Positions 33,417-41,895 of a DNA stretch of 64,000 nucleotides are shown here, piece by piece; position 1 is the stretch's first letter, and each line of letters begins with the position of its first letter. The stretch covers positions 226,632 to 290,631 of the forward strand of contig NZ_MWMO01000005.1 of the NCBI RefSeq assembly GCF_002556635.1, written 5' to 3'. This DNA comes from Novosphingobium sp. PC22D (lineage in GTDB: Bacteria > Pseudomonadota > Alphaproteobacteria > Sphingomonadales > Sphingomonadaceae). The notes under the pieces were generated by a model. The model was given only the letters and a program-made list of their open reading frames with translations. It did not search any database and was not told the DNA's origin. The translations under genes and the position numbers were made by a program.

Positions 33417-34451
33417 ATGCACGACGCTCGCGTCCTCGTCGTTGACGACTCCGCGGCCATGCGCGCGCTGTTCTGCGACGTCCTCGAACAATCGAAGAAC
33501 GTGAGAGTGGTGGGCACGGCGGCCAACGCCGCCGAGGCGCGCGACCTGATCCCCGAACTGATGCCCAACGTCGTCACGCTCGACGTCGAGATGCCGGGCA
33601 TGAGCGGGATCGAGTTTCTCGAGGAAGTGATGGGCAGCGCGAGCCCGCTGCCGGTGGTCATGCTCTCCTCGCTGACCCAGTCGGGCACCGAGACGAGCCT
33701 CAAGGCCTACGAGCTGGGCGCGGTCGAGTGCTTCCCCAAGCCGCTCAAATCGAGTCCCGAGGAATTCGCCAAGATCGTCAGCAAGCTCGGAAAGATCGTG
33801 GTTGCCGCGGCGAACTCGAACCTGCGATCCAAGCCCAAGGTCAAGGTCGAGAAGACCGGCGAAGGCGACACCTACGTTCCCAACGGCAAGGTCGTGGCAT
33901 TCAGCGCCTCGATGGGCGGGGTCGACGCCTTGTCGGAGATCCTCTCCAGCTATCCGACGCAGTGTCCGCCCACGATCATCGTCCTGCAGATCGAGCCCGC
34001 CGTCGCGCAGGCCTTCATCGCGCGGGCCAACAAGGATTTCGCCTGCAACGTGGTCGCCGCCGAGAACGGTGCGCAGCTTACGCCGGGAACGGTGCACATC
34101 GCCTTTGATCCGAGCCGTCACATCGTCGTCGAACCCGGCGATCCGGGCGTGCTGCGACTGATCGACCGAGACCCGGTCGAAGGCTTCCGCCCCTCGGCGA
34201 CGCTGCTGTTCGGCTCGATCGCGCGCGGCGGCAAGCCCGCGCTCGGCGCGGTGCTGACCGGAATGGGCGAGGACGGCGCCAAGGGCCTCAAGCTGCTGCG
34301 TGACGCAGGCTGCAAGACCCTGGCGCAGGACCGCAACACCGCGACCGTGCCGCAGGCCCCGGCCGCCGCCGTCGCCGCGGGCGCGGTCGACAGTGAACTG
34401 GGCCTCGAGGATCTCGCCGCCGCCGTGCTCGCGGCCTGCGGCGAAGGCTGA
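33417..34451 (+). CDS. CheB-like receiver-methylesterase paralogue with altered active site
   Basis: A 344-aa CheB-type protein, divergent from the che operon. The receiver is complete (D10-D11, D56 in V-T-L-D-V-E-M-P, K108-P). In the methylesterase half, the nucleophile S165 (S-A-S-M-G-G) and D286 (G-M-G-E-D-G) remain, but the catalytic His is replaced by Gln191 (V-L-Q-I-E-P against V-Q-H-V-N-P in the local CheB). Without the His it should be a poor or inactive esterase, perhaps a decoy, a phosphate sink or a deamidase-like regulator. The linker (about 130-150) is Lys-rich. It is a full-length, non-degraded gene, which argues for a kept function. Confidence 0.9.
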   Translation: MHDARVLVVDDSAAMRALFCDVLEQSKNVRVVGTAANAAEARDLIPELMPNVVTLDVEMPGMSGIEFLEEVMGSASPLPVVMLSSLTQSGTETSLKAYELGAVECFPKPLKSSPEEFAKIVSKLGKIVVAAANSNLRSKPKVKVEKTGEGDTYVPNGKVVAFSASMGGVDALSEILSSYPTQCPPTIIVLQIEPAVAQAFIARANKDFACNVVAAENGAQLTPGTVHIAFDPSRHIVVEPGDPGVLRLIDRDPVEGFRPSATLLFGSIARGGKPALGAVLTGMGEDGAKGLKLLRDAGCKTLAQDRNTATVPQAPAAAVAAGAVDSELGLEDLAAAVLAACGEG

Positions 34452-34461
34452 CCAACCCTGG

Positions 34462-34488
34462 CGGCGCCGCCGTCAGCGGGCGGCGCCG
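34462..34488. terminator. GC-rich hairpin between convergent cheB paralogue and emrB
   Basis: CGGCGCCGCC (34462-34471) and GGCGGCGCCG (34479-34488) pair perfectly around a 7-base loop, 10 bp after the cheB-paralogue stop and abutting the emrB stop. The position fits a shared terminator, but there is no T tract on either side, so factor-independent termination is doubtful. Confidence 0.5.
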
Positions 34489-36051
34489 TCAGTGCCCGGC
34501 AACGGGCCCCATGTCCTTGGGCGGGCGCGGCGCGAACCAGATCGTCGCGGCGGCCAGGACCAGAACGACCGCGGCGAGCGCGAAGATATGCGTCGTCGCG
34601 AGCGCGGTGCCTTGTCCTTCGACAAGCCGCGCGAGCGCGGCGCGCGCCTGCTCAACGCTGAAACCCCGCGCCTGCATTTGCTCGATGAAGTCCTGCGAAC
34701 CGTTCAGTTTGGCGACCAGATCGGCGGAATCCTCGCGCGTCTGATCGGCCCAGATCGTTGTCACCACGGCGGTGGCGATGGCGCCGGCGATGGTCCGCCC
34801 GAAGTTCGCGATGCCCGCCGCCGAAGCGGTTTCCTCCGGCTCGACCGCGCCGAGGCTGATCGTCGTCAGCGGGACGATGAACAGGGCGACGCCGGCGCCC
34901 TGCAGCAGTTGCGGCAGCGCGAGAGTCCAGAACCCCGATTCGCTCGACCACCAGATCGTGCGGATCCAGGCCCACAGGCCGAGCCAGGAAACCCCGACGA
35001 ACACCAGCAGGCGCGGGTCGAACTTCTGCATGAGCTTCGGCACGAACGGCGACATGAACAAGGCCAGCACGCCGGAGAAGGCCATGACGAAGCCCGCCCA
35101 AGTCGCGGTATAGCCGAGCGAGGTCTGCAGCCACTGCGGGATGATCACGATGCTCGAGAAATAGGTGCCGAAGGCGAAGGTCAACGAGAGCGTCGATGCC
35201 GTGAAGCCGCGGTGCCGGAAAACCTTGAGGTCGATGACCGGGTGTTCCTCGGTCAGCTCCCAGATCAGGAAGATCGCGAAGAACACCGCCGCGACCACCG
35301 CACAGCCGACGATGAAGGGCGAGGAAAACCAGTCTTCGTCGCGGCCGAGGTCGAGCATCAGTTGCAAGGCGCCGACCCAGATCACCAGCAGCACCAGGCC
35401 GATCTTGTCGATCGGCAGCTTTTCGGTCGGCGTTTCGGCGCCGCGCAACAAGGCGAGCGTGGAGAAGAAGATCAGCGCGACGATCGGCACGTTGATATAG
35501 AAGATCCATTCCCACGACCAGTTGTCGGAGATGTAGCCGCCCAGGATCGGGCCGGCGATCGGCGCGACGACGAGCGTCATCGCCCACATCGCCATCGCCT
35601 TGGGATGCGCCGACTTGGGAAAGATCTTCAGCAGCAGCGTTTGCGTCAAGGGCATCAGCGGACCGCCGAACAGCCCCTGCCCCAGACGGAAGACGACCAG
35701 CAGGCCCAGCGTCCCCGACAAGCCGCAGAGCGCGGAAAACGTGCCGAAGCCGACCAGCGAGACGATGAAGGTGCGCAAGGTGCCGAAGCGGTTGGCGAGC
35801 CAGCCGGTCAGCGGAACGCAGATCGCCTCGGCCACGGCATAGGAGGTGATGACCCAGGTCCCGCTCGTGACCGAAACCCCCAGTCCCCCCGAGATATGCG
35901 GCACCGAGACGTTGGCGATCGTCAGGTCGAGCACGACGATGAAGTTCGCCAGCGCGAGCACGAAGCCGGCCAGGTAGAGCTTCAGGCCCGTAAGCGTGCC
36001 GTCCTCGGCCTCCGCTTCGCCCTGACCGGTATCGGCAGCGACGCTGGCCAT
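34489..36051 (-). CDS. emrB: EmrB/QacA-type MFS drug efflux permease (DHA2)
   Basis: A 520-aa inner-membrane H+ antiporter with fourteen predicted helices. Seen: L-D-L-T-I-A-N-V near helix 1 (DHA2 motif D1), G-W-L-A-N-R-F-G (motif A) after helix 2, and G-P-I-L-G-G-Y-I (motif C) in helix 5. With the EmrA-like adaptor and an outer-membrane channel encoded just upstream in the same operon it forms a tripartite pump for hydrophobic drugs. Its start overlaps the emrA stop by one base. Confidence 0.93.
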   Translation of the reverse strand: MASVAADTGQGEAEAEDGTLTGLKLYLAGFVLALANFIVVLDLTIANVSVPHISGGLGVSVTSGTWVITSYAVAEAICVPLTGWLANRFGTLRTFIVSLVGFGTFSALCGLSGTLGLLVVFRLGQGLFGGPLMPLTQTLLLKIFPKSAHPKAMAMWAMTLVVAPIAGPILGGYISDNWSWEWIFYINVPIVALIFFSTLALLRGAETPTEKLPIDKIGLVLLVIWVGALQLMLDLGRDEDWFSSPFIVGCAVVAAVFFAIFLIWELTEEHPVIDLKVFRHRGFTASTLSLTFAFGTYFSSIVIIPQWLQTSLGYTATWAGFVMAFSGVLALFMSPFVPKLMQKFDPRLLVFVGVSWLGLWAWIRTIWWSSESGFWTLALPQLLQGAGVALFIVPLTTISLGAVEPEETASAAGIANFGRTIAGAIATAVVTTIWADQTREDSADLVAKLNGSQDFIEQMQARGFSVEQARAALARLVEGQGTALATTHIFALAAVVLVLAAATIWFAPRPPKDMGPVAGH

Positions 36052-37220
36052 CAGTCGCCCGCGTCTGTGAGGTCGATCTCGGCCTCCATCGACAGGCCGA
36101 CGCGCAACGGATGGCGCTTGAGTTCGGCCGGATCGAGTTCGATGCGAACCGGCAAGCGCTGCACCACCTTGATCCAGTTGCCCGTGGCGTTTTGCGCCGG
36201 GATCAGCGCGAAGGCCGAGCCGGTGCCGCCCGCGAAGCCGACGACCTTGCCGTGATAGACGATATCGCCGCCATAGAGGTCGGAGGTCAGCGTCGCCGAC
36301 ATGCCGGGCCGGACCCTGCGGAGCTGGTCTTCCTTGAAGTTCGCGTCGACGTAGAGCCGGTCCACCGGCACGACGATCATGGCGACCTGGCCGTTATCGA
36401 GCTTCTGGCCCACCTGCACCGAGTTCTGGGCGACCACTCCGTCGATCGGCGAGCGGATCACGGTGCGTTCGAGGTCGAGCCGGGCGGCGGCGAGTTCCGA
36501 CTTGGCGGCGAGCACTTCAGGCCCGGTCTCGATCGTCGAGCCGGAGATCAGCGCCTTGCTCGCGTCCTCGTTGCGCCGCGCGCTGACGGCTTCGGCGCGC
36601 GCCTGCGTGATCGACGCGCGCATCTCGCGCACCGATGCCTGCGCGGCCTTCAGCCGGTTGCGCACGCTGGTCACTTCATCGGCGGAAACCGCACCGTCGT
36701 CGACCAGCGCGGCACGGCGTTTGTAGTCGACTTGCGCGCGCTCGAGATCGGCCTGCGCCGAAGCGAGCTTGGCTTCCATTGCCGGGATCGCCGATTCGCT
36801 TGCCGCGGCCGAGGCGCCTTGCGCCGAGATACTCGCCTCGGACTGCCGGTAGCGCCGCTTGGCCATCGCCATCATCGCCTCGGCGCGCGCGACGGCGATC
36901 TTCTGGTCCGAATCCTCGAGACGGATGAGGATCTGGCCCTTGCGCACGTGCTGCGTATCGATGACGGAAAGTTCGACCACGCGCCCGGACGTCAGCGGCG
37001 TGACTTCCGCGCTGTCCGCCGCGACGTAGGCGTTGTCGGTCGAGACGGTGCGGCTGCCGATCAGCGTCTCGTAAAGAAACCAGATCAGCGCGACCGCGAC
37101 CACCGCGACCGCGAGCCCGATCAGCAGCGGCTTGCGCTTGTCGGCATCGAGCACGCGCCCGGTGCCGTTCCCGGCCGCCGGGTCCTCGTGCGACGCTTCG
37201 GCGTTTTCGGTGTCACTCAT
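36051..37220 (-). CDS. emrA: EmrA-type periplasmic adaptor (HlyD family)
   Basis: A 389-aa membrane-fusion protein. It has a cytoplasmic tail, one transmembrane helix (about 31-51), a barrel-sandwich hybrid domain split by a long alpha-helical hairpin (about 110-210, rich in A-x-A-E-A and Q-A repeats), and a beta-barrel ending in I-E-L-D-P. It connects EmrB to the outer-membrane channel. The ATG at 37220 shares its last base with the stop of the channel gene (TGATG arrangement on the minus strand); the frame upstream has only a TTG. Confidence 0.92.
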   Translation of the reverse strand: MSDTENAEASHEDPAAGNGTGRVLDADKRKPLLIGLAVAVVAVALIWFLYETLIGSRTVSTDNAYVAADSAEVTPLTSGRVVELSVIDTQHVRKGQILIRLEDSDQKIAVARAEAMMAMAKRRYRQSEASISAQGASAAASESAIPAMEAKLASAQADLERAQVDYKRRAALVDDGAVSADEVTSVRNRLKAAQASVREMRASITQARAEAVSARRNEDASKALISGSTIETGPEVLAAKSELAAARLDLERTVIRSPIDGVVAQNSVQVGQKLDNGQVAMIVVPVDRLYVDANFKEDQLRRVRPGMSATLTSDLYGGDIVYHGKVVGFAGGTGSAFALIPAQNATGNWIKVVQRLPVRIELDPAELKRHPLRVGLSMEAEIDLTDAGD

Positions 37221-38674
37221 CAACCCTGTACCTTCTCATCGTTCCGGTCCGCGAAGCCGCCGCCGAGCGCGCGCTTGAGCGCGACTTCGCGGGCGAGCAG
37301 GCGGAAATGGGCATCGATCGCCGTCTCGCGCGCATCGAGCGCGGACTGCAGGGCGCTGAGCGCCTCGATGTAGCTGGAAAGACCGCCGCGATAGCGCTTC
37401 ATCGCGATGGTATAAGCCGCGTCGGCATCGGAGCGCGCGGCGATCGCGTCGCGCTCCTGCGCCTGCGCCACCTCGCGGCCGGCAAGCGAATCGGCGACCT
37501 CCTGCAAGGCGGAGACGACGGTGCCGTTATAGGCGGCCACCGCCTCGTCGTACTGCCCGCGCGTCTGGCGGTATTGTCCCGAGAGACGCCCGCCCTGGAA
37601 GATCGGCAGGCTCAGTGCGCCGCCGGCGTTGCCGTAGGTCGAGCCGTCGTCGATCAGGTTCGAGATTCCGAGCGAGGTCAGGCCGATCAGCCCGCGCAGC
37701 GAGATGTCGGGCAGGAACGCCGCCTTCGCCGAATCGATGCGCGAGCCCGCCGCCTCGACCCGCAGGCGCGCGGCGACGATATCGGGCCGGCGCCCGGCGA
37801 GCGCGATGCCCGCATCCTCGGGAACCGCCTGCGCCGGCACGGCCGCGATCGGCGTGGGCACGAGATCGAGCGCGCGATCGGGGCCGGCGCCGAGCAGCGC
37901 GGCGATCGCATGGCGCCGCAGCGCGATCTGCTCGCGGTTGGCGGCGAGCTCGATCCGCGCCGAGGCGACGGCGGCGCGCGCCTGCCTGAGCGGGCCTTGA
38001 TTCTCCAGCCCTTCGCGCACTCGCCCGTCGGTCAGGTCGTAGACGTCCTGACGGGCCTTGACCGCCTCGGTCAGCGACTTGTCCCGCTCGAGCAGGCGCG
38101 CGAGATCGAAATAGGACGAGACCACGTTCGAGGAGAGCAGCAGCACGGCCTGCCGGGCATCGACCTCGCGCGCCTCGGTTTCCGAGCGCGCCGCGGCCAG
38201 CGCCGAACGGGTCCGTCCCCACAAGTCGAGATCGAAGTCGCCCGAAAGTGCAAGCGTGCCGGTGCTTTTCCAGCCTCTGGGGACGAAATCGGACGGCACG
38301 CCGTTGTTGTAGCTCTGCTTGGTGAAGCCGCCGGAGGCCTCGCCCGAGATTTGCGGAAGGCCCGCCGCGCCGGTTACCTCGGCGGCACCGCGCGCCTGGC
38401 GGATGCGGGCGGCGGCGGCGGCGACATCGGGCGAGTTGGCCAGCGCCTCGGCGACCAGCGAATCGAGTTGCGGATCGCCGTAGACGGTCCACCAGCGCTC
38501 ATCTGGCCATTCGCGCGCGACGGCATCGTCGGCCAGCGCGCGGCTCGCCGCCAGATCGCCTGGAGTGCGCAGTTGCGGCCGCGGCCCGAGATCGGGCGCG
38601 GCACAGGCGGAGAGCGTCAGCGCGCAGGCAAGCGCGGCACCGGCGGCGAGTCGGAAGGAGAATTGTGTACTCAT
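37220..38674 (-). CDS. Outer-membrane efflux lipoprotein (NodT/OprM family)
   Basis: A 484-aa outer-membrane factor. The signal peptide ends in a lipobox (L-S-A-C at about 21-24), so it is probably a lipoprotein. Two OEP repeats follow, each with a long helical pair and strand regions such as G-L-P-Q-I-S-G and F-L-P-D-I-S-L. First gene of the OMF - emrA - emrB operon. The ATG at 38674 is only 67 bp from the divergent TetR gene, with operator-like symmetric sites between them. Confidence 0.92.
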   Translation of the reverse strand: MSTQFSFRLAAGAALACALTLSACAAPDLGPRPQLRTPGDLAASRALADDAVAREWPDERWWTVYGDPQLDSLVAEALANSPDVAAAAARIRQARGAAEVTGAAGLPQISGEASGGFTKQSYNNGVPSDFVPRGWKSTGTLALSGDFDLDLWGRTRSALAAARSETEAREVDARQAVLLLSSNVVSSYFDLARLLERDKSLTEAVKARQDVYDLTDGRVREGLENQGPLRQARAAVASARIELAANREQIALRRHAIAALLGAGPDRALDLVPTPIAAVPAQAVPEDAGIALAGRRPDIVAARLRVEAAGSRIDSAKAAFLPDISLRGLIGLTSLGISNLIDDGSTYGNAGGALSLPIFQGGRLSGQYRQTRGQYDEAVAAYNGTVVSALQEVADSLAGREVAQAQERDAIAARSDADAAYTIAMKRYRGGLSSYIEALSALQSALDARETAIDAHFRLLAREVALKRALGGGFADRNDEKVQG

Positions 38675-38677
38675 CGG

Positions 38678-38737
38678 TACGGACCGTATTGGTATCAGGC
38701 TTGCGCTTGTCAACAAAAAAGTGTACCGCACAGTACA
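38678..38737. promoter_or_regulatory. Operator-like symmetric sites between efflux operon and TetR gene
   Basis: Two symmetric elements occupy the 66-bp divergent gap. TACGG-A-CCGTA is at 38678-38688. TGTAC-N6-GTACA is at 38722-38737, ending four bases before the TetR start codon. Both contain the GTAC core, so the regulator may bind the two sites to control both directions. Confidence 0.55.
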
Positions 38738-38740
38738 GCT

Positions 38741-39382
38741 ATGACGCAAAAACTTGGAAAACGGGAGCTGAACCGCGCGAAACGCAGGGCCTCGATCGTC
38801 GAGGTCGCAAAGGATGCGTTTCTCGAGCAGGGCTACGCGGCCACCTCGATGTCGGCGATCGCGGAACAGCTCGGCGGCTCCAAGGCGACGATGTGGTCGC
38901 ACTTCTCCTCGAAGGAGGAACTCTTCGCCGCGGTCGTGGACGAGCAGGTCCGCCGCTTCGGCGAGGATATCGAGGACGTCATGTCGGCGCGGCGGTTTTC
39001 GGTTCCCGCGCTGCGGCGCCTCATCGAGCGCGTGCTGGATCGCATGTCCAAGCCAGATTCGACCCGCCTCTACCGGCTCGTCATCGGCGAGGGCGAGCGG
39101 TTTCCGGAGATCACGACGACGTTCTGGGAGCGCGGCCCGGCGATGATGTACCAGCACATCACCGCTTTTTACGCGACGGAGTTCGAGCCTGCGGAGTCGC
39201 GGCGGCTGACGCGACTGACGATGGCGGCGATCACCGGCTTCCGCTCGCAGATGCTGATCGCGCCGCCCGGCGAGCTCGAGCAGGGTATCACACCGTTCGT
39301 CGAGACCTTCATGACCTATCTGCGCTTTCCCGAGCCGCCCTCCGATGCAGTCGCTCCAACCGCCGATCAGCCGTCCTCGTAG
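38741..39382 (+). CDS. TetR/AcrR-family regulator of the efflux operon
   Basis: A 213-aa regulator with a canonical N-terminal HTH (about 15-60: A-A-T-S-M-S-A-I-A-E-Q-L-G-G-S-K-A-T), followed by W-S-H-F-S-S-K-E-E-L-F. The C-terminal helical ligand domain is of the AcrR/TetR_C type. Divergence from the OMF-emrAB operon with palindromes in between strongly suggests that it represses that operon and itself. The start at 38741 lies immediately downstream of the symmetric site. The 3' end overlaps the convergent TetR gene by 16 bp. Confidence 0.9.
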   Translation: MTQKLGKRELNRAKRRASIVEVAKDAFLEQGYAATSMSAIAEQLGGSKATMWSHFSSKEELFAAVVDEQVRRFGEDIEDVMSARRFSVPALRRLIERVLDRMSKPDSTRLYRLVIGEGERFPEITTTFWERGPAMMYQHITAFYATEFEPAESRRLTRLTMAAITGFRSQMLIAPPGELEQGITPFVETFMTYLRFPEPPSDAVAPTADQPSS

Positions 39383-39963
39383 CGGGCAAGGGCATCCTCG
39401 ACGCGGTCGAGCGCGCGTGCGATCGGGTCCTCCTCGCCGAGCAGCGCGAAAGTGCCGTTGAGCGCGAAGAAGCAGTGCCCGTGCACCGTGGCCAGCAGCG
39501 AACGCGCCAGCGATCGCGCCTTCTCCCCATGCGCCTCGGGGAGCGCGGCGGCGATCTCGCGCACGATGACCCCGGTAATCGCCTCGACCTTTTCGCGATA
39601 GTAGTCGGGCATCGGCTCGCCTTCGGGCAGACGGAAGTCGTAGAGCGCGGTCCAGGCGTGGCGATGCTCGACCGCGAAGGTGAAGTAGGCGCGGATCGCG
39701 GCTTCGAGCCGCCCGGTCTCAAGCCCCTCCAGCCGGCCCTCCAGCGCGGCGATCCACAAGTCGAGCGTACGCCCGTTGATCGCCAGCAGCATCTGGTCGT
39801 ACGAGCCGAAGACGTTGTAGAGCGTGCCGATCGTATAGCCGATCCGCTTGGCGACCTCGCGCGCCGAGAAGCGCGCGAAGCCCACTTCGGAAATCTGCCG
39901 GTGTCCCTCGCTGACGATCATCTCGCGCAGTTCGGGGCGCGTGTGGTCCGATCGCCTGCCCAT
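39367..39963 (-). CDS. TetR/AcrR-family regulator with WHG-type C-terminal domain
   Basis: A 198-aa regulator. Its N-terminal HTH (about 12-58) contains F-S-A-R-E-V-A-K-R-I-G-Y-T-I-G-T-L-Y-N, with V-F-G-S in place of the usual F-x-x-K. The C-terminal domain has H-R-H-A-W-T-A-L-Y-D-F and V-H-G-H-C-F-F-A, as in TetR_C_33 (WHG) proteins. It lies 15 bp after the fatty-acid hydroxylase gene on the same strand, so it may control that gene through the AT-rich divergent promoter at about 41184-41224. Confidence 0.88.
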   Translation of the reverse strand: MGRRSDHTRPELREMIVSEGHRQISEVGFARFSAREVAKRIGYTIGTLYNVFGSYDQMLLAINGRTLDLWIAALEGRLEGLETGRLEAAIRAYFTFAVEHRHAWTALYDFRLPEGEPMPDYYREKVEAITGVIVREIAAALPEAHGEKARSLARSLLATVHGHCFFALNGTFALLGEEDPIARALDRVEDALARYEDG

Positions 39964-39978
39964 GACCGAGCCTCTAGC

Positions 39979-41118
39979 TCAACCGCGCCTGCGTGTGAAA
40001 GGGTAGAGAAACTGCGCCCAATAGCCGGTGGGCACGCGCTCGGGCACGCCATAGCCTTGCGGCCACCTGCCCGGAGGGAGGTAGAACGTGCCGAAGATCC
40101 GGTCGAGGAAGGGGAAATGGATCGCGAAGTTCTTGTCCACGCCCTCGGCCTCGATGGCGTGATGCCAGTGGTGGAAGCGCGGCGTGACCATGACGTGACC
40201 GAAGCGGTCGAAGTCGCCCCTGACGTTGGCATGGACCAGCGAGGCGTAGACATAGACCATGCCGACATAGGCCTGCATCACCGACGGCAGGAAGCCGAGC
40301 GTCAGCAGCGGCAGCGAGGTGACGCCGCGCAGAAGGATGATCTCGGCGAAGTGCATCCGCGACCCCGCGAGCCAGTCCATCGACTTCGCGCTGTGGTGAA
40401 CGGCATGGAAGCCCCAGAGGAACGGCACTCGGTGGAAGCTGCGGTGGAACCAGTACTGGACGAAGTCGGTCAGCAGCATGGCCAGGGCGAACTGCACGAT
40501 CCACGGCAGCGACCGCACCATCGCGCGCGTGCCGTCGAGCCAGCCCCAGTGCGCGTTGACGTAGCCTGACGGCGCCAGCGCGAGGAAGGTGATGAGCTGC
40601 ACCATCATCGAGCTGACGAGGTAGTAGAACAGGTCCTCGCGCCACTCGGTACGGAACAGCCGCTGTTCGGGCCGGTGGGGCACGAAGCGCTCGATCGGCG
40701 CGAACATCAGCCCGGTGGCGACGAGGTTCACCGCGAAGAAGTCCACCCCGAAGAAGATACCCCAGCCCGCCGTGTCCCCGGCCTGGACCGCCGAGCCGCC
40801 CAGGATCGTCGCGGTGAGCGAAACGATCAGCGCGGCGAGCCCGATCGCCTTCTTCGGCCGCAGCAGCAGGCTGAGCAGCGCCAGCGCATAGGCCGAGATC
40901 AGGATCGCATGGACGAGGAGCCGGAAACCGCTCCAGTCTCGCAGCGCGATGAGCTCGGGCATGCCGAGCAGCCAGGGCCAGCGCAGCGCGGCCACGAAGC
41001 TGAGCCCCACGCAGGCGAGCAACAGCGCGAAGAAGCCCGCGAACCATCCGGTGCCGAAGCCGCGCGCCGAGAGCGGCGCTTCCAGATCCTCGCGAAGACG
41101 CGTGAGGAAACCGACCAT
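39979..41118 (-). CDS. Fatty acid hydroxylase / sterol desaturase family protein
   Basis: A 379-aa polytopic di-iron membrane enzyme. The His clusters are H-R-S-F-H, H-A-V-H-H and H-H-W-H-H, which together fit the eight-His pattern of the family; aliphatic helices lie before and between them. Members hydroxylate or desaturate fatty acids, sterols, carotenoids or ether lipids, so the exact substrate is open. ATG 41118 follows GGGGAGGG with 9 bases spacing, a very strong ribosome-binding site; the longer frame is rejected. It is co-directional with the TetR gene downstream and divergent from the lipid operon at 41275. Confidence 0.88.
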   Translation of the reverse strand: MVGFLTRLREDLEAPLSARGFGTGWFAGFFALLLACVGLSFVAALRWPWLLGMPELIALRDWSGFRLLVHAILISAYALALLSLLLRPKKAIGLAALIVSLTATILGGSAVQAGDTAGWGIFFGVDFFAVNLVATGLMFAPIERFVPHRPEQRLFRTEWREDLFYYLVSSMMVQLITFLALAPSGYVNAHWGWLDGTRAMVRSLPWIVQFALAMLLTDFVQYWFHRSFHRVPFLWGFHAVHHSAKSMDWLAGSRMHFAEIILLRGVTSLPLLTLGFLPSVMQAYVGMVYVYASLVHANVRGDFDRFGHVMVTPRFHHWHHAIEAEGVDKNFAIHFPFLDRIFGTFYLPPGRWPQGYGVPERVPTGYWAQFLYPFTRRRG

Positions 41119-41183
41119 TGCAATGGGCCCTCCCCGACCCGGCCAAGACATGTCGCGCTTCGCTCCGCCACGCAAGCGCCAGA

Positions 41184-41224
41184 AATTGAACGATGATCAT
41201 TATTTTAATTGAACATCGTATAAT
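41184..41224. promoter_or_regulatory. AT-rich divergent promoter with TATAAT and repeats
   Basis: In a GC-rich genome this 41-bp stretch is strikingly AT-rich. AATTGAAC occurs twice (41184-41191 and 41207-41214, 23 bp apart). ACGATG (41190-41195) and CATCGT (41214-41219) form an inverted pair. A perfect TATAAT lies at 41219-41224 on the plus strand, placing a transcription start near 41231. It probably drives the lipid operon and, leftward, the hydroxylase gene. Confidence 0.6.
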
Positions 41225-41239
41225 TATGAGGCATCCCAG

Positions 41240-41267
41240 CCTCCGGAGGCGATTCGCGCCTCGGAGG
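41240..41267 (+). promoter_or_regulatory. 5'-UTR hairpin sequestering the Shine-Dalgarno
   Basis: CCTCCG (41240-41245) and AGGCG (41247-41251) pair with CGCCT (41257-41261) and CGGAGG (41262-41267) to give an 11-bp stem with one bulged G (41246) and loop ATTCG. The 3' arm holds GGAGG, the ribosome-binding site 7 bases before the ATG at 41275. With a start near 41231, this stem fills most of the untranslated leader. Confidence 0.65.
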
Positions 41268-41274
41268 ACGGGAT

Positions 41275-41895
41275 ATGGAAACGATTGCCAACCGCAGGCC
41301 GCTCACCACCCGCGAAACGCGCTGGGCCGCCGCGGCTGCCCGGTTGCTGACGCGCCTGGGCGTCAGTCCCAACGCGATCTCGCTAGCGGGCATCGGCTTC
41401 GCCGCGATCGGCGCGGCCGCCTTTGCGCTTTCGGCGCAGGAACGCTGGGCGCTTGCGGGCGCGGCGATCGCCATCCAGCTTCGCCTGCTCGCCAACCTGT
41501 TCGACGGGCTGGTCGCGGTCGAAGGCGGCAAGGGGAGCGCGACGGGCGGGCTCTACAACGAGTTTCCCGACCGGATCGAAGACAGCCTGCTGCTCGTCGC
41601 GGCAGGCTATGCCTGCGGCTGGCCCGGGCTTGGCTGGGTGGCCGCGCTGCTCGCCATGACCACCGCCTATCTGCGCGCGCTCGGCGGCTCGCTGGGTTTC
41701 GCGCAGGACTTCGCCGGGCCGATGGCCAAGCAGCACCGCATGGCGGCGCTGACGCTCGGCGCTGTGCTCGCGCTCGTCATGCCCATGCGAGAAACGCTGG
41801 CCGCGACACTGATCGTCGTCGCCGCGGGCAGCGCACTCACCGCCTTGCGCCGCCTCGCGCGACTGGCCCGCCGCATGCGCGGGCAGGCCCGATGA
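41275..41895 (+). CDS. YnbA-like CDP-alcohol phosphatidyltransferase family protein
   Basis: A 206-aa integral membrane protein with about six helices. The family signature D-x2-D-G-x2-A-R-x8-G-x3-D-x3-D is recognisable but altered: N74-x2-D77-G78-x2-A81-V82-x8-G91-x3-N95-x3-D99. Thus two of the four Asp are Asn and the Arg is Val. The E-F-P-D-R-I-E-D context resembles E. coli YnbA, whose gene also stands beside a CdsA-like ynbB. It likely moves a phospho-alcohol to or from a CDP-linked lipid, but the product is unknown. First gene of an ATGA-coupled trio. Confidence 0.78.
   Translation: METIANRRPLTTRETRWAAAAARLLTRLGVSPNAISLAGIGFAAIGAAAFALSAQERWALAGAAIAIQLRLLANLFDGLVAVEGGKGSATGGLYNEFPDRIEDSLLLVAAGYACGWPGLGWVAALLAMTTAYLRALGGSLGFAQDFAGPMAKQHRMAALTLGAVLALVMPMRETLAATLIVVAAGSALTALRRLARLARRMRGQAR

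Noticed and set aside
34300..36255. 651-codon plus-strand frame
   Set aside because: Antisense to emrB, with Arg/Gln/Asp-rich composition typical of shadow frames.
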